DNA of 64,000 bases, from positions 16,435 to 80,434 of the forward strand of contig CAYZBG010000014.1 of NCBI GenBank assembly GCA_964476565.1, written 5' to 3'. Numbering within the stretch: the stretch's first letter is position 1; each line of letters starts with the position of its first letter. The position numbers and the translations under genes are program-made. Below, in pieces: positions 45,126 to 52,220 of this stretch. The DNA is from CAMAXB01 sp964476565 (GTDB lineage Bacteria; Verrucomicrobiota; Verrucomicrobiia; Opitutales; Opitutaceae). The notes beneath the pieces are model-generated. The model worked only from the letters and a program-made list of their open reading frames with translations. It ran no database searches and was not told where the DNA came from.

Positions 45126-46372
45126 GGTGAAACAGGGATAGAGGGATGGAAAAAGCGGTCAGCCGGCACGTAGCGCCACAGTTCGGCCCGCGCGATCCGG
45201 ACCGTGAGATCGGCTTGGATCAGCTGGAGCCGGGTGTCGGTGGCTTGTTCGAGCAGCTCGACGAGCTGCAGCACCGTGGAGTCGCCCGTGCCGCCCACGC
45301 CGGCCGTCCTCACGAGCGTGTCGTACTCGGTCTCGAGCCGCGCCAGGGTTTCCGATCCGAGCCGGTGCGCTGTCTCGGCCAGGCGCTCCGCCCGCTCGAC
45401 CCGGGTCAGCGTCGATCGAATCCGAAACTGCGCTGACTGGCCCTCGGCTTCCGCCGCACTTCGATCAGCCTCGGCCGCCCGCGCTTCGGCCGCGGCATAC
45501 TGCCGGCTGCGCCAGGGAATCTCGGACATGAAGGCCACGCCAACGATGTCCTCGTCGCCCATGGCCGTGCGCTCGCGTTCCAGCCGCAGCCCGACCGCCG
45601 TCATGGGCCGTGCGCCGGCCCGGGCCATCTTTGCCATCGCGGTCGCTTCGTCCGCACGCGCCGATGCGAGGCGGATGGCAGCTACATCGACTTCCGCCAC
45701 GTCGTCGACCGACGGCACCGCAAACGGCGGCAACGGCGCTCCGGGCGGAAGGCCCAGGCGTCCCCGGGCTGCAGCCAGTGCGTCCTCCGCCATCGTGCGT
45801 TCCTGCTCGATCATCACCGTCATCGACGCGAGCCGAGTTTCGACCGTCAGGCGGTCGGCGAGACGGACGTCCGATCCCGCACCAAGACGGATTTCCATGG
45901 CGCGTAATACCGCCTGCAACCGGCCAACCTGCGTAGTCAGGAGCCGGATACGTTCCGTCGCGGCTTCGCCCTAGGCCAGGGCCATCGCCGTGTCGGCCGC
46001 CAGTTCGCCCGCCATGAGCGCATAGTCCGCCTGCGCCATGGACACGCCTGCGACCGCCCGCTCACGGTCCGCCGCGCGCTCACCGCGCCGCGGGAGCGGC
46101 TGGCGCACGTTCAATTCATACATGGTCGCGCGCTCGCCCATCGGACCGTTCATCCGCGACGCCATTCCCTCCACCTCCGGGTCCGGCAGCCGCCCGGACG
46201 AGGCCACGCGCGCCTGCGCCGCATCGGCGCGGTGCGCGGCCGCCTTGAGCAGCGGCGCCTCCGCCACCGCCTGCAGCAGCGCGTGCTGCGCCTCAGCCGG
46301 CTCCGCCGCGCCGGCGGTGGCCGGCAGGCCCGAAGCCGCCCAGAGCAAGAGCAAGGTTCCGTGGATACGCAT
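45122..46372 (-). pseudogene. CusC/TolC-family outer-membrane efflux protein, interrupted by in-frame TAG
   Basis: From the ATG at 46372 there is a signal peptide (LLLLWAASGLPATAGAA) and an OEP/TolC start (AQHALLQAVAEAPLLKAAAH, LNVRQPLPRRGERAADRERA). The frame stops at TAG 45971-45973 after AADTAMALA, but the same frame continues directly with GEAATERIRLLTTQVGRLQA and TolC-like helices (VERAERLAETAHRLGSETLA) to 45122. No frameshift is needed; a single base change to a sense codon would restore it. Normal members have about 410 residues, matching the rejoined length. Either a nonsense mutation or a base error. Confidence 0.8.
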
Positions 46373-46402
46373 GACGAAGCGGGCCGGCGGCACGCCAAGA
46401 GG

Positions 46403-46786
46403 TTACTTGCCCGCCTTGGCTGCGACAGCCTGGTCGAGCTTCGCGATGTACGTCGCGGGCTCCTTCAGAAAGTCATCGCCACATCCCTCGCAGCAGAAGA
46501 CCACGAGGCGGTCCGCTTTGCCCGACACGCGATACACCCACTCCGACGGCTTGCCCATGCTGCCGAGCTTTTCGTCGGACGTGAGGCAGGCATTGAGCGG
46601 GTAGGCCTTGCGCGCCTTTTCCAGCCAGGCCGCATCGACGTCGGCCGCCGGGACGAGTTTGCCGGCCGCCGCTTCAGCCTTGGCCTTGCCATGATCGTGA
46701 CCGTGCCCGGATTGGGCCGTGAGGCTGGCACCGGAGAGGAGGAACGCCGCGGCAAACACGGCGGGGAGGATGGATTTGATCAGCAT
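46403..46786 (-). CDS. Exported TRASH/YHS-like metal-binding protein, first gene of the efflux operon
   Basis: 127 aa from the ATG at 46786. A signal peptide (about 1-24) precedes a histidine cluster (GHGHDHGK) and a small domain with LNACLTSDEKLGSM and LVVFCCEGCGDDFLKEPATY, whose cysteines resemble TRASH/YHS metal sensors. Likely a periplasmic metal chaperone. It stands 30 nt upstream of the CusC-like gene, in the same direction. Confidence 0.7.
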   Translation of the reverse strand: MLIKSILPAVFAAAFLLSGASLTAQSGHGHDHGKAKAEAAAGKLVPAADVDAAWLEKARKAYPLNACLTSDEKLGSMGKPSEWVYRVSGKADRLVVFCCEGCGDDFLKEPATYIAKLDQAVAAKAGK

Positions 46787-46827
46787 AGTGAAAGGAGAGT
46801 TCACAGGGCTTTACACCGCAGGACCGG

Positions 46828-46854
46828 AAATCCCTCGAAATTTTTGAGGGATTT
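46828..46854. promoter_or_regulatory. Perfect palindrome in the divergent efflux/sigma promoter region
   Basis: A perfect 9-bp inverted repeat (AAATCCCTC 46828-46836 and GAGGGATTT 46846-46854) with a 9-nt AT-rich spacer. It lies midway between the first efflux gene (start 46786, minus) and the anti-sigma gene (start 46888, plus), so it could be an operator or part of overlapping promoters. No T tract follows, so a terminator is unlikely. Confidence 0.5.
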
Positions 46855-46887
46855 CTTCGCGGCGGGGTTATAGTGTGCAGAGACACC

Positions 46888-47193
46888 ATGAATCCTACGC
46901 CTCAAGACCCCCTCGGACCGGTTTTGTCCGCCTGGCGGGTGAACCCGCCGCCCGATCCCGCCTTTCGCCCCCAGGTTTGGCAGCGCCTGCGCCGGACCAC
47001 GCCGGCCTCCTGGGGCGCCTACCTTCGCGCCCATGCCGGCGCATGGCTGCTCGTCGCCGGCGTCACCTTGGTCATCGCCGGCTGGGGCGGCCGCGCGGCC
47101 GCCGCGGCCCGCCTCGAGGCCGAACGTGAGCGCCGGGTGATTGCCTACCTCGTCGAACTTGATCCGCGGGTCCTCGCGCTTACCCGTCCCTGA
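46888..47193 (+). CDS. Small membrane anti-sigma-like protein (CnrY/NccY position)
   Basis: 101 aa from the ATG at 46888. A cytoplasmic stretch of about 45 residues with tryptophans (VWQRLRRTTPASWGAYLRA) is followed by one transmembrane helix (WLLVAGVTLVIAGWGG) and a short periplasmic tail. This architecture, and its place just before a CnrX-like sensor and an ECF sigma factor, fit an anti-sigma factor such as CnrY. Sequence similarity is too weak to name it firmly. Confidence 0.65.
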   Translation: MNPTPQDPLGPVLSAWRVNPPPDPAFRPQVWQRLRRTTPASWGAYLRAHAGAWLLVAGVTLVIAGWGGRAAAAARLEAERERRVIAYLVELDPRVLALTRP

Positions 47194-47196
47194 CCG

Positions 47197-47676
47197 ATGA
47201 AACACCTCGTCGTCACGCTCGCCGCACTCGCGCTGGCCGCCACCATCACGGCGGGCATCGCCTACCGCACCGGCAGCAGTCGCACCGTCCAGGCCGCGCT
47301 CGCCCAGGAGGACGCGATGGAATGGCTTCGCGTCGACTTTGGCCTGACCGATGCCCAGTTCGCGGCGATCAAGAAGCTGCACGACGACTATTCCCTGATT
47401 TGCGAAGAACATTGCCGGGCGATTCAGGACGCCACGCGCACCCTGAGAACGCTGAAGGCTGCCCAGGCCTCGCCCGCCGACATCGCCGCGGCTGATCGGG
47501 AGGTACAGTCGTTGCGCCTCGTCTGCGAGTCCGCCATCGCGACCCACGTACGTCGATGCGCCGCCGAAATGTCGCCCGAGGCCGGGAAGCGTTACCTCGC
47601 GATGGTCCTGCCCAAGATCAAGGATTTCGACCACGTCGCACCGCCGGATCTGGGTCTTCACCACCGTCATCCCTGA
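47197..47676 (+). CDS. CnrX/ZraP-like periplasmic metal sensor
   Basis: 159 aa. An N-terminal signal anchor (LVVTLAALALAATITAGIA) precedes a four-helix hairpin with FGLTDAQFAAIKKLHDDYSL, ICEEHCRAIQD and ATHVRRCAAEMSPEAGKRYL. The histidine-glutamate-methionine pattern in the first and last helices is like the CnrX metal site. In CnrYXH, metal binding by CnrX releases the sigma factor from CnrY. It starts 4 nt after the anti-sigma-like gene and ends 4 nt before the sigma gene. Confidence 0.75.
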   Translation: MKHLVVTLAALALAATITAGIAYRTGSSRTVQAALAQEDAMEWLRVDFGLTDAQFAAIKKLHDDYSLICEEHCRAIQDATRTLRTLKAAQASPADIAAADREVQSLRLVCESAIATHVRRCAAEMSPEAGKRYLAMVLPKIKDFDHVAPPDLGLHHRHP

Positions 47677-47679
47677 ACC

Positions 47680-48252
47680 ATGGCGCCTCCCGCCGACGCG
47701 GCCGCAACCACCGACGACGATTCGCGGCTCATGGCGCGTGTGCATGCCGGCGACGAAACGGCGTTGGGCGAACTGATGGGGCGCTGGGAGCGTCCGGTCA
47801 AAGCCGTGATCGGGCGGATCGTGCTCAACACCCGGGACGCGGACGAACTCGCGCAGGAAACGTTTGTACGCCTTTGGGAACAACGTTCGCGCTTTCGTGA
47901 CGACGCCCCGTTCCGTCCCTGGATCTTCGCCATCGCCGTCAATCTCGCGCGCAACCGACTCCGCTGGTGGCGGCGGCGACCCGAAGTCGCCCTCGAGGAG
48001 TGGACCGAGATGCCGGGTTCGACGGGAGACGGAGCCGATCAGGCCGAACGTATCGAACGCGCACAGGCGGTCCAGGCGGCCATTGCCTCCCTGCCCCCGG
48101 ACCTCCGGGAAGCGCTGGTGCTCGCCGAGTACGAGAATCTGAGCCACGCCGAGATTGCGGCGATCGCCGGCACCACGGCTAAAGCGATCGAGTCCCGCCT
48201 CGCCCGCGCCCGGGCCAGGCTCCGAAGCAGCCTCGCGGCATGGCTGCGGTAG
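47680..48252 (+). CDS. ECF RNA polymerase sigma factor (CnrH-like position)
   Basis: 190 aa. Region 2 is clear (ETALGELMGRWERPVKAVIG, NTRDADELAQETFVRLWEQ, FRPWIFAIAVNLARNRLRWW) and region 4 follows (LPPDLREALVLAEYENLSHA, EIAAIAGTTAKAIESRLARA). It directs RNA polymerase to promoters, probably including the divergent efflux operon and its own. Order anti-sigma, sensor, sigma equals cnrYXH. It is the last gene before tRNA-Glu. Confidence 0.9.
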   Translation: MAPPADAAATTDDDSRLMARVHAGDETALGELMGRWERPVKAVIGRIVLNTRDADELAQETFVRLWEQRSRFRDDAPFRPWIFAIAVNLARNRLRWWRRRPEVALEEWTEMPGSTGDGADQAERIERAQAVQAAIASLPPDLREALVLAEYENLSHAEIAAIAGTTAKAIESRLARARARLRSSLAAWLR

Positions 48253-48350
48253 CGTCCTGATCCGAGGCGCCACCCGCTGGCAAAACGGATGGATTTTTGC
48301 CTTGCGCGAACCGCGCGACCACCTACGTTCCGCCCTCTTTCGTTCTTTGC

Positions 48351-48427
48351 GTCCCCATCGTCTAGCCCGGTTAGGACACCACCCTTTCACGGTGAGAACC
48401 GGGGTTCGAATCCCCGTGGGGACGCCA
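48351..48427 (+). tRNA. tRNA-Glu (anticodon TTC)
   Basis: A full cloverleaf: 7-bp acceptor stem GTCCCCA/TGGGGAC, D arm, anticodon loop CTTTCAC with TTC at 48386-48388, and T arm GGTTCGAATCC. CCA is encoded at 48425-48427. It marks the left edge of an accessory region. Confidence 0.97.
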
Positions 48428-48436
48428 TCTTACATT

Positions 48437-48469
48437 AAAGCGCTAATCCGCGAGGGTTAGCGCTTTTTT
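48437..48469 (+). terminator. Rho-independent terminator of tRNA-Glu
   Basis: A 10-bp stem (AAAGCGCTAA 48437-48446 with TTAGCGCTTT 48457-48466) running into T residues, 10 nt after the tRNA CCA. Confidence 0.9.
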
Positions 48470-48496
48470 GCGCCCGGCTCTACCGAAAACGCTACA

Positions 48497-48679
48497 CTAC
48501 TGCCCCGAAACCTCATCAGGCGTCTTCAAGCCACCCTTCACCCTTAGCACCTTGCGGTACTCCGAGACACTTCGCCTCCGCGGTAACCACCCCAAGCGTT
48601 GCAGATGCCGGTCCGGATCATGCACACGCCCCCAGAACTGGTGCGCCACGGTGGGAGACGCGTGCTCACTCAACCCGGG
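48497..48679 (-). pseudogene. Gene fragment, unidentified
   Basis: A 59-codon open stretch between two in-frame stops, beginning about TTG 48673 (LSEHASPTVAHQFWGRVHDP) and ending LKTPDEVSGQ. Its composition (WGRVHDPDRHLQRLGWLPRR) looks like real coding sequence, but there is no proper start and no family match. It is probably the tail of a lost gene. Between here and the tRNA nothing else is visible. Confidence 0.35.
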
Positions 48680-48848
48680 CTAGGCGAACAAGGCAGTTGA
48701 ACATGGCGTAGCTGCTACGACGGTTCGCCTGCGGTTCCCAGTGTGGCGTCTTGCCTGTTAGGCCATACTCGCGCGGGCGAAGGACGGGGAAATTGGCAAG
48801 ACGAGGTCACCACAGCTTCCGAATGTCCTCCCTCCCGTCGGCCCGTTG

Positions 48849-49066
48849 GTGTGTGACGACGCCGCGCGCAAGGCCCACGACTTTGTCGGCGGAGCGTTCA
48901 GCCTTGCTTGAACACGCCCGGCACCAAGGTCGCAAACACCTTCGCCCGCACCTACCGGGACGACGCGAAGAACTACCACGACACCGACAGCGTCGGCCGC
49001 GACGACCTCCCTCTGGTCGCCAAACTCGCCGATCAGACCCACACGTTCATCTTCGAACGACTCTAG
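48849..49066 (+). pseudogene. Remnant of a small conserved hypothetical gene, frameshifted
   Basis: One frame reads DDAARKAHDFVGGAFSLA then stops (TGA 48909-48911); the adjacent frame continues TKVANTFARTYRDDAKNYHD and TDSVGRDDLPLVAKLADQTH to TAG 49064-49066. The second part resembles small accessory-region proteins with the layout (...)TFxRxYxDxxxxWxxxxSxxRDDLPLVAKxADxAH. The frameshift lies near 48905-48910. No promoter or start is apparent. The rest of 48680-49219 contains nothing else that I can support. Confidence 0.4.
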
Positions 49067-49219
49067 GAAGCGAAGTCGAAGTAGTTCCAACTCGACCGGC
49101 GGCCGGCAGCCCGGCCGCCGGTTTCGTTTTGTCTAGCGAGACCGCAAGGGCGCCGTTCGCTCCCGTCGCCTCATACTCAGTCACCGCTAGAGCTGAGCAG
49201 GCTCGTTCAACGAGGTGAC

Positions 49220-50644
49220 TCAAGTTGCTGAATACTCCCAACCCGGTCGATACTCGCGCTTGATGAGCGCATCGGCCTCGGGAGCACCCTTTACTTTCAA
49301 GGCTGCGGAGTCCCACTGAATGGGCCGGCCGAGTCGGATGGCGAGGTTTCCAAGCAAGACGATCTCGGTGAGTTTTGCCGCATACTCAAAGTTCGCCCCC
49401 GGCTGGGTACCCTGTTGGATCGCGTCGATCCACTCCTTGATCGGTCCGCCCACCACACGGGGATATTTCTTCGCCGGGCGGTTGGCCGCGAAGGCCTGCA
49501 TCGACGTCTCCGGGATCAAACGGAGCGTCTCGCAATAACCACCCGGCGAGTAAATCTGTCCGTTCGTCCCGTGGATCAATTGACCGAACTGAGGATCGAG
49601 CGTGCGATTGGCATCGAGCTCAACGGGCCTGGGCGGAAGCAAGCTGCCATCGGACCAGACGAACTCGACCGGTCTCGCAAGGGGACGCCCACGGGACGTC
49701 GTGAATCGATACTTCAGCATCGACTGCGCAGGGGCCGAGTTTTCGTCGAAGGGCGACGCCGCGATTGGTTCGACCAAAGCCGGCGTGTCGAGATCAAGCG
49801 CCCAAAAGACGGCGTCGAAAAGATGGCAGCCGATGTCGCCCAAGGCCCCGCAACCATAATCCCACGCCCCGCGCCATTTGAACGCATGGAGGTCCCGACT
49901 GAACGGACGCTCGGTCGCGACTGTGCCCTGCCACACGTCCCAATTCAGGCCTGCTGGACGATCCGACGGCTCCCACATCAGCTTCGCCCGTTGCGGCCAA
50001 ATGGGACGATTGGTCCAATAGCGCACGGTGTGGACATCGCCAATCGAGCCCGCCTCGATCCACTCCCTCAGCAAACGCTGGCCCTCGAAGGTGTGACCTT
50101 GAATGCCCATCTGGGTAACCACCTTCGCCTTGCGCGCGGCAAGGAGCATCTGACGGCATTCCCAAATCGAATTGGACAAAGGCTTTTGCACGAAGACGTG
50201 CTTGCCGTGAGCCATCGCCAGCATGGCGGCCGGGAAATGAGAATGATCCGGCGTGGAGATGGTCACAGCATCGAACTCCTTGCCCATCTTCTCGAACATA
50301 ACGCGGTAGTCCGTGAAACGAGGGACCTCCGGGAAGTGTTTGAAGGTTTGCGCGGCACGGCTTCCAGGTTCGAAGTCGATGTCGGCGAACGCTACGATGT
50401 GGGCGTAGTTCGCGAGGTCCATCACGTCACTGCGGCCTTTGCCGCCGATGCCGATGCAAGCAACCCGTAGATTGGTGCTCGGCACGGGACGGACATAATC
50501 GTCCTCCGCGGCCTTTGCCGTCGGGCCTTCGGCGCCCCGAAGCAGGGGAAGCCCTGAAGACGCGGCGGCCAGCAGGGCTCCGTTCTTAAGGAAGGAACGA
50601 CGCCCCGGAGAGGGCGGCTGAGAGGAGAACGGAATCGGGTTCAT
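49220..50644 (-). CDS. Gfo/Idh/MocA family oxidoreductase with Tat signal
   Basis: 474 aa. A twin-arginine signal (GRRSFLKNGALLAAASSG) exports it folded. The Rossmann motif is ACIGIGGKGRSDVMDLANYA, followed by DAVTISTPDHSHFPAAMLAM and the catalytic EKP-type region (HVFVQKPLSNSIWECRQML, Gln in place of Glu), plus GDIGCHLFDAVFWAL. Members oxidise or epimerise sugars, often with bound NAD(P). In this island it would act on glycan-derived sugars in the periplasm. Two palindromes lie just upstream. Confidence 0.92.
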   Translation of the reverse strand: MNPIPFSSQPPSPGRRSFLKNGALLAAASSGLPLLRGAEGPTAKAAEDDYVRPVPSTNLRVACIGIGGKGRSDVMDLANYAHIVAFADIDFEPGSRAAQTFKHFPEVPRFTDYRVMFEKMGKEFDAVTISTPDHSHFPAAMLAMAHGKHVFVQKPLSNSIWECRQMLLAARKAKVVTQMGIQGHTFEGQRLLREWIEAGSIGDVHTVRYWTNRPIWPQRAKLMWEPSDRPAGLNWDVWQGTVATERPFSRDLHAFKWRGAWDYGCGALGDIGCHLFDAVFWALDLDTPALVEPIAASPFDENSAPAQSMLKYRFTTSRGRPLARPVEFVWSDGSLLPPRPVELDANRTLDPQFGQLIHGTNGQIYSPGGYCETLRLIPETSMQAFAANRPAKKYPRVVGGPIKEWIDAIQQGTQPGANFEYAAKLTEIVLLGNLAIRLGRPIQWDSAALKVKGAPEADALIKREYRPGWEYSAT

Positions 50645-50702
50645 TAGGGAGTGCGGGGTTGTTGGGAATCCAATGATCTTATCGGTCGAACATCATACCG
50701 GA

Positions 50703-50722
50703 CATCCCCTTTTGAGGGGATG
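50703..50722. promoter_or_regulatory. Palindrome 1a (ATCCCC-N6-GGGGAT family)
   Basis: A perfect 8-bp inverted repeat with a 4-nt spacer, CATCCCCT-TTTG-AGGGGATG. It lies 69 bp upstream of the oxidoreductase start, in the region shared with the divergent sulfatase pseudogene. Same half-site spacing (18 bp from outer ATCCC to GGGAT) as at 54071, 58865 and 63300. Confidence 0.65.
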
Positions 50723-50752
50723 GGCACTGGCTTGATCACACCCAGTTCGAAG

Positions 50753-50774
50753 CATCCCCTTAAAAAATGGGATC
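50753..50774. promoter_or_regulatory. Palindrome 1b (variant, N8 spacer)
   Basis: Half-sites ATCCCC (50754-50759) and TGGGAT (50768-50773) with an 8-nt A-rich spacer, exactly 50 bp from site 1a start to start. It is the least perfect copy and 2 bp longer. The 50-bp spacing (about five helical turns) suggests co-operative binding. Confidence 0.5.
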
Positions 50775-50897
50775 GCCGCGGCCGCGAAACGGCGCGCTCA
50801 TGGCTCACTTGACGGCCCTCGATTGCGATCACCACCACGCAGAGAGAGGTTCGATGCCGTACGATCACCTTCTCGCCGGCGCGGGAGGCGCTTCCGT

Positions 50898-51438
50898 ATG
50901 ATCACGCCCACTCCTCTTCGCTACATTCACGTGTTGACCGTCTCCGTCGCGCTAGCCGCAGCGACCGCCGTCCCGACCAGGGAGGATCGTGGAACATCCT
51001 TGTCATCGTCGCGGACGATCTCGTTTACGGCGACCTGGGCAGTTACGGCGCGACCGGCTTGTCGACACCCCGCCTCGACCGACTCGCCTCCGAAGGCATG
51101 CGGTTCACCAACGCGCACGCGCCGGCCGGCGTGTGCATCCCCTCGCGCTCCGGGCTGATGACCGGAATGTATCCATCCCGCGACGACCGTCATCCGAACC
51201 AAGGTCCGGTGATCGAGGAAGGCCGGATGCCGCCCGCTTCGCTTCTGAGGGACCGCGGTTACGCCACCGGGATGGTCGGGAAGTGGCATCTGGGCTTCGA
51301 GGGCGGAATCGATTTCGACCACACCCGGCCCTTGCGCGGCGGCCCCCGTCGACCGGGGGCTTCGGCTCGTTATTCGGGATCCACGCGTCCACCGACATTC
51401 CGCCCTATTTCTACATCCGCGGTGTTTTCGTGGAGTGA
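50898..51438 (+). pseudogene. Sulfatase remnant, two frameshifts and C-terminal truncation
   Basis: Starts with a signal peptide (ATG 50898, LTVSVALAAATAVPT). After a frameshift near 50980-50990 it reads NILVIVADDLVYGDLGSYGA, MRFTNAHAPAGVCIPSRSGL (sulfatase motif CIPSR intact) and YATGMVGKWHLGFEGG. A second shift near 51340-51352 is needed for GFGSLFGIHASTDIPPYFYI, and it ends at TGA 51436-51438, with about two thirds of a normal sulfatase missing. Not functional. It faces away from the oxidoreductase, sharing the palindromes. Confidence 0.85.
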
Positions 51439-51503
51439 GACCCGGGCACAACGAGAGCCCGCCCCCATTTTACCATGCGACTGCCGATTCAAATCAGACC
51501 AAA

Positions 51504-51582
51504 CAGGCGTTTACGTGTCGGCCTGGGCCGCGACCGGGTGCGCAACATCAGTTTGACGGGGCGAGGATCGCGTAAACGCCTG
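51504..51582. repeat. 12-bp inverted repeat beside the response-regulator gene
   Basis: CAGGCGTTTACG (51504-51515) and its perfect reverse complement CGTAAACGCCTG (51571-51582) flank 55 nt, ending 3 nt before the response-regulator stop. There is no T tract for a terminator. It could be a remnant of a mobile element end or a hairpin that slows transcription; there is no other copy visible in the window. Confidence 0.4.
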
Positions 51583-51584
51583 GC

Positions 51585-52220
51585 TTACGCAGGAAGCCGC
51601 CGCATATATTTCACGATCGCTTCAGCACGGCTGCGGACATGCAGCTTTATGTAGATGTGATTCACGTGCGTCCGCACAGTTTCGAAGCCGATCCCGAGGT
51701 GGTCAGCCACTTCCTTCAGGATCAATCCCTTCACGAGCAGGTCGAGGATTTCGGTTTCACGCGGCGAGAGGCGTTCGGATTCGGCCGCCGGGGCCTCACT
51801 CCGATGAAAAAATTGCACGACTTGGCGGGCGATGTGGGCCGACATTGGCGCGCCCCCATGCTGGATATCCTGCAGGGCGGGCAATAGTTTCTCCGACGCA
51901 TCGCGTTTAACCAAGTAGCCGTTGGCCCCCGCCTTCAATGCGCGAAAGACACTGTCGTCGTCCTCGTAGACAGTGAGCATGAGCACATGCAAGTGCGGGA
52001 TCAGGAGCTTGAGTCGCCCGACGCATTCTATGCCGCTCATCCGCGGCAGGTTGATGTCCATCACCACCAGCTCAGGCTTGAGTACGGGAATCTCCCGTAG
52101 AGCTATTTCCGCCAAGCCAAAGGTGCCCAGCAAGCGCAGTCGTTTGTCGGTGTTGATCAGGGTTGCGAGATTCTCCCGGACCGCGCGGTCATCCTCTACA
52201 ATTACCACACCTGTCCTCAT
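51585..52220 (-). CDS. NarL/LuxR-family response regulator
   Basis: 211 aa from the ATG at 52220. Receiver domain 1-120 with Asp10, Asp11, phosphoacceptor Asp55 (LVVMDINLPRMSG) and Lys near 105. The LuxR-type helix-turn-helix (about 145-205) reads LSPRETEILDLLVKGLILKE and TVRTHVNHIYIKLHVRSRAE. It is coupled to the sensor kinase (ATGA at 52217-52220). It is the natural candidate to bind the nearby palindromes, since NarL-type regulators bind inverted repeats as dimers. Confidence 0.93.
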   Translation of the reverse strand: MRTGVVIVEDDRAVRENLATLINTDKRLRLLGTFGLAEIALREIPVLKPELVVMDINLPRMSGIECVGRLKLLIPHLHVLMLTVYEDDDSVFRALKAGANGYLVKRDASEKLLPALQDIQHGGAPMSAHIARQVVQFFHRSEAPAAESERLSPRETEILDLLVKGLILKEVADHLGIGFETVRTHVNHIYIKLHVRSRAEAIVKYMRRLPA

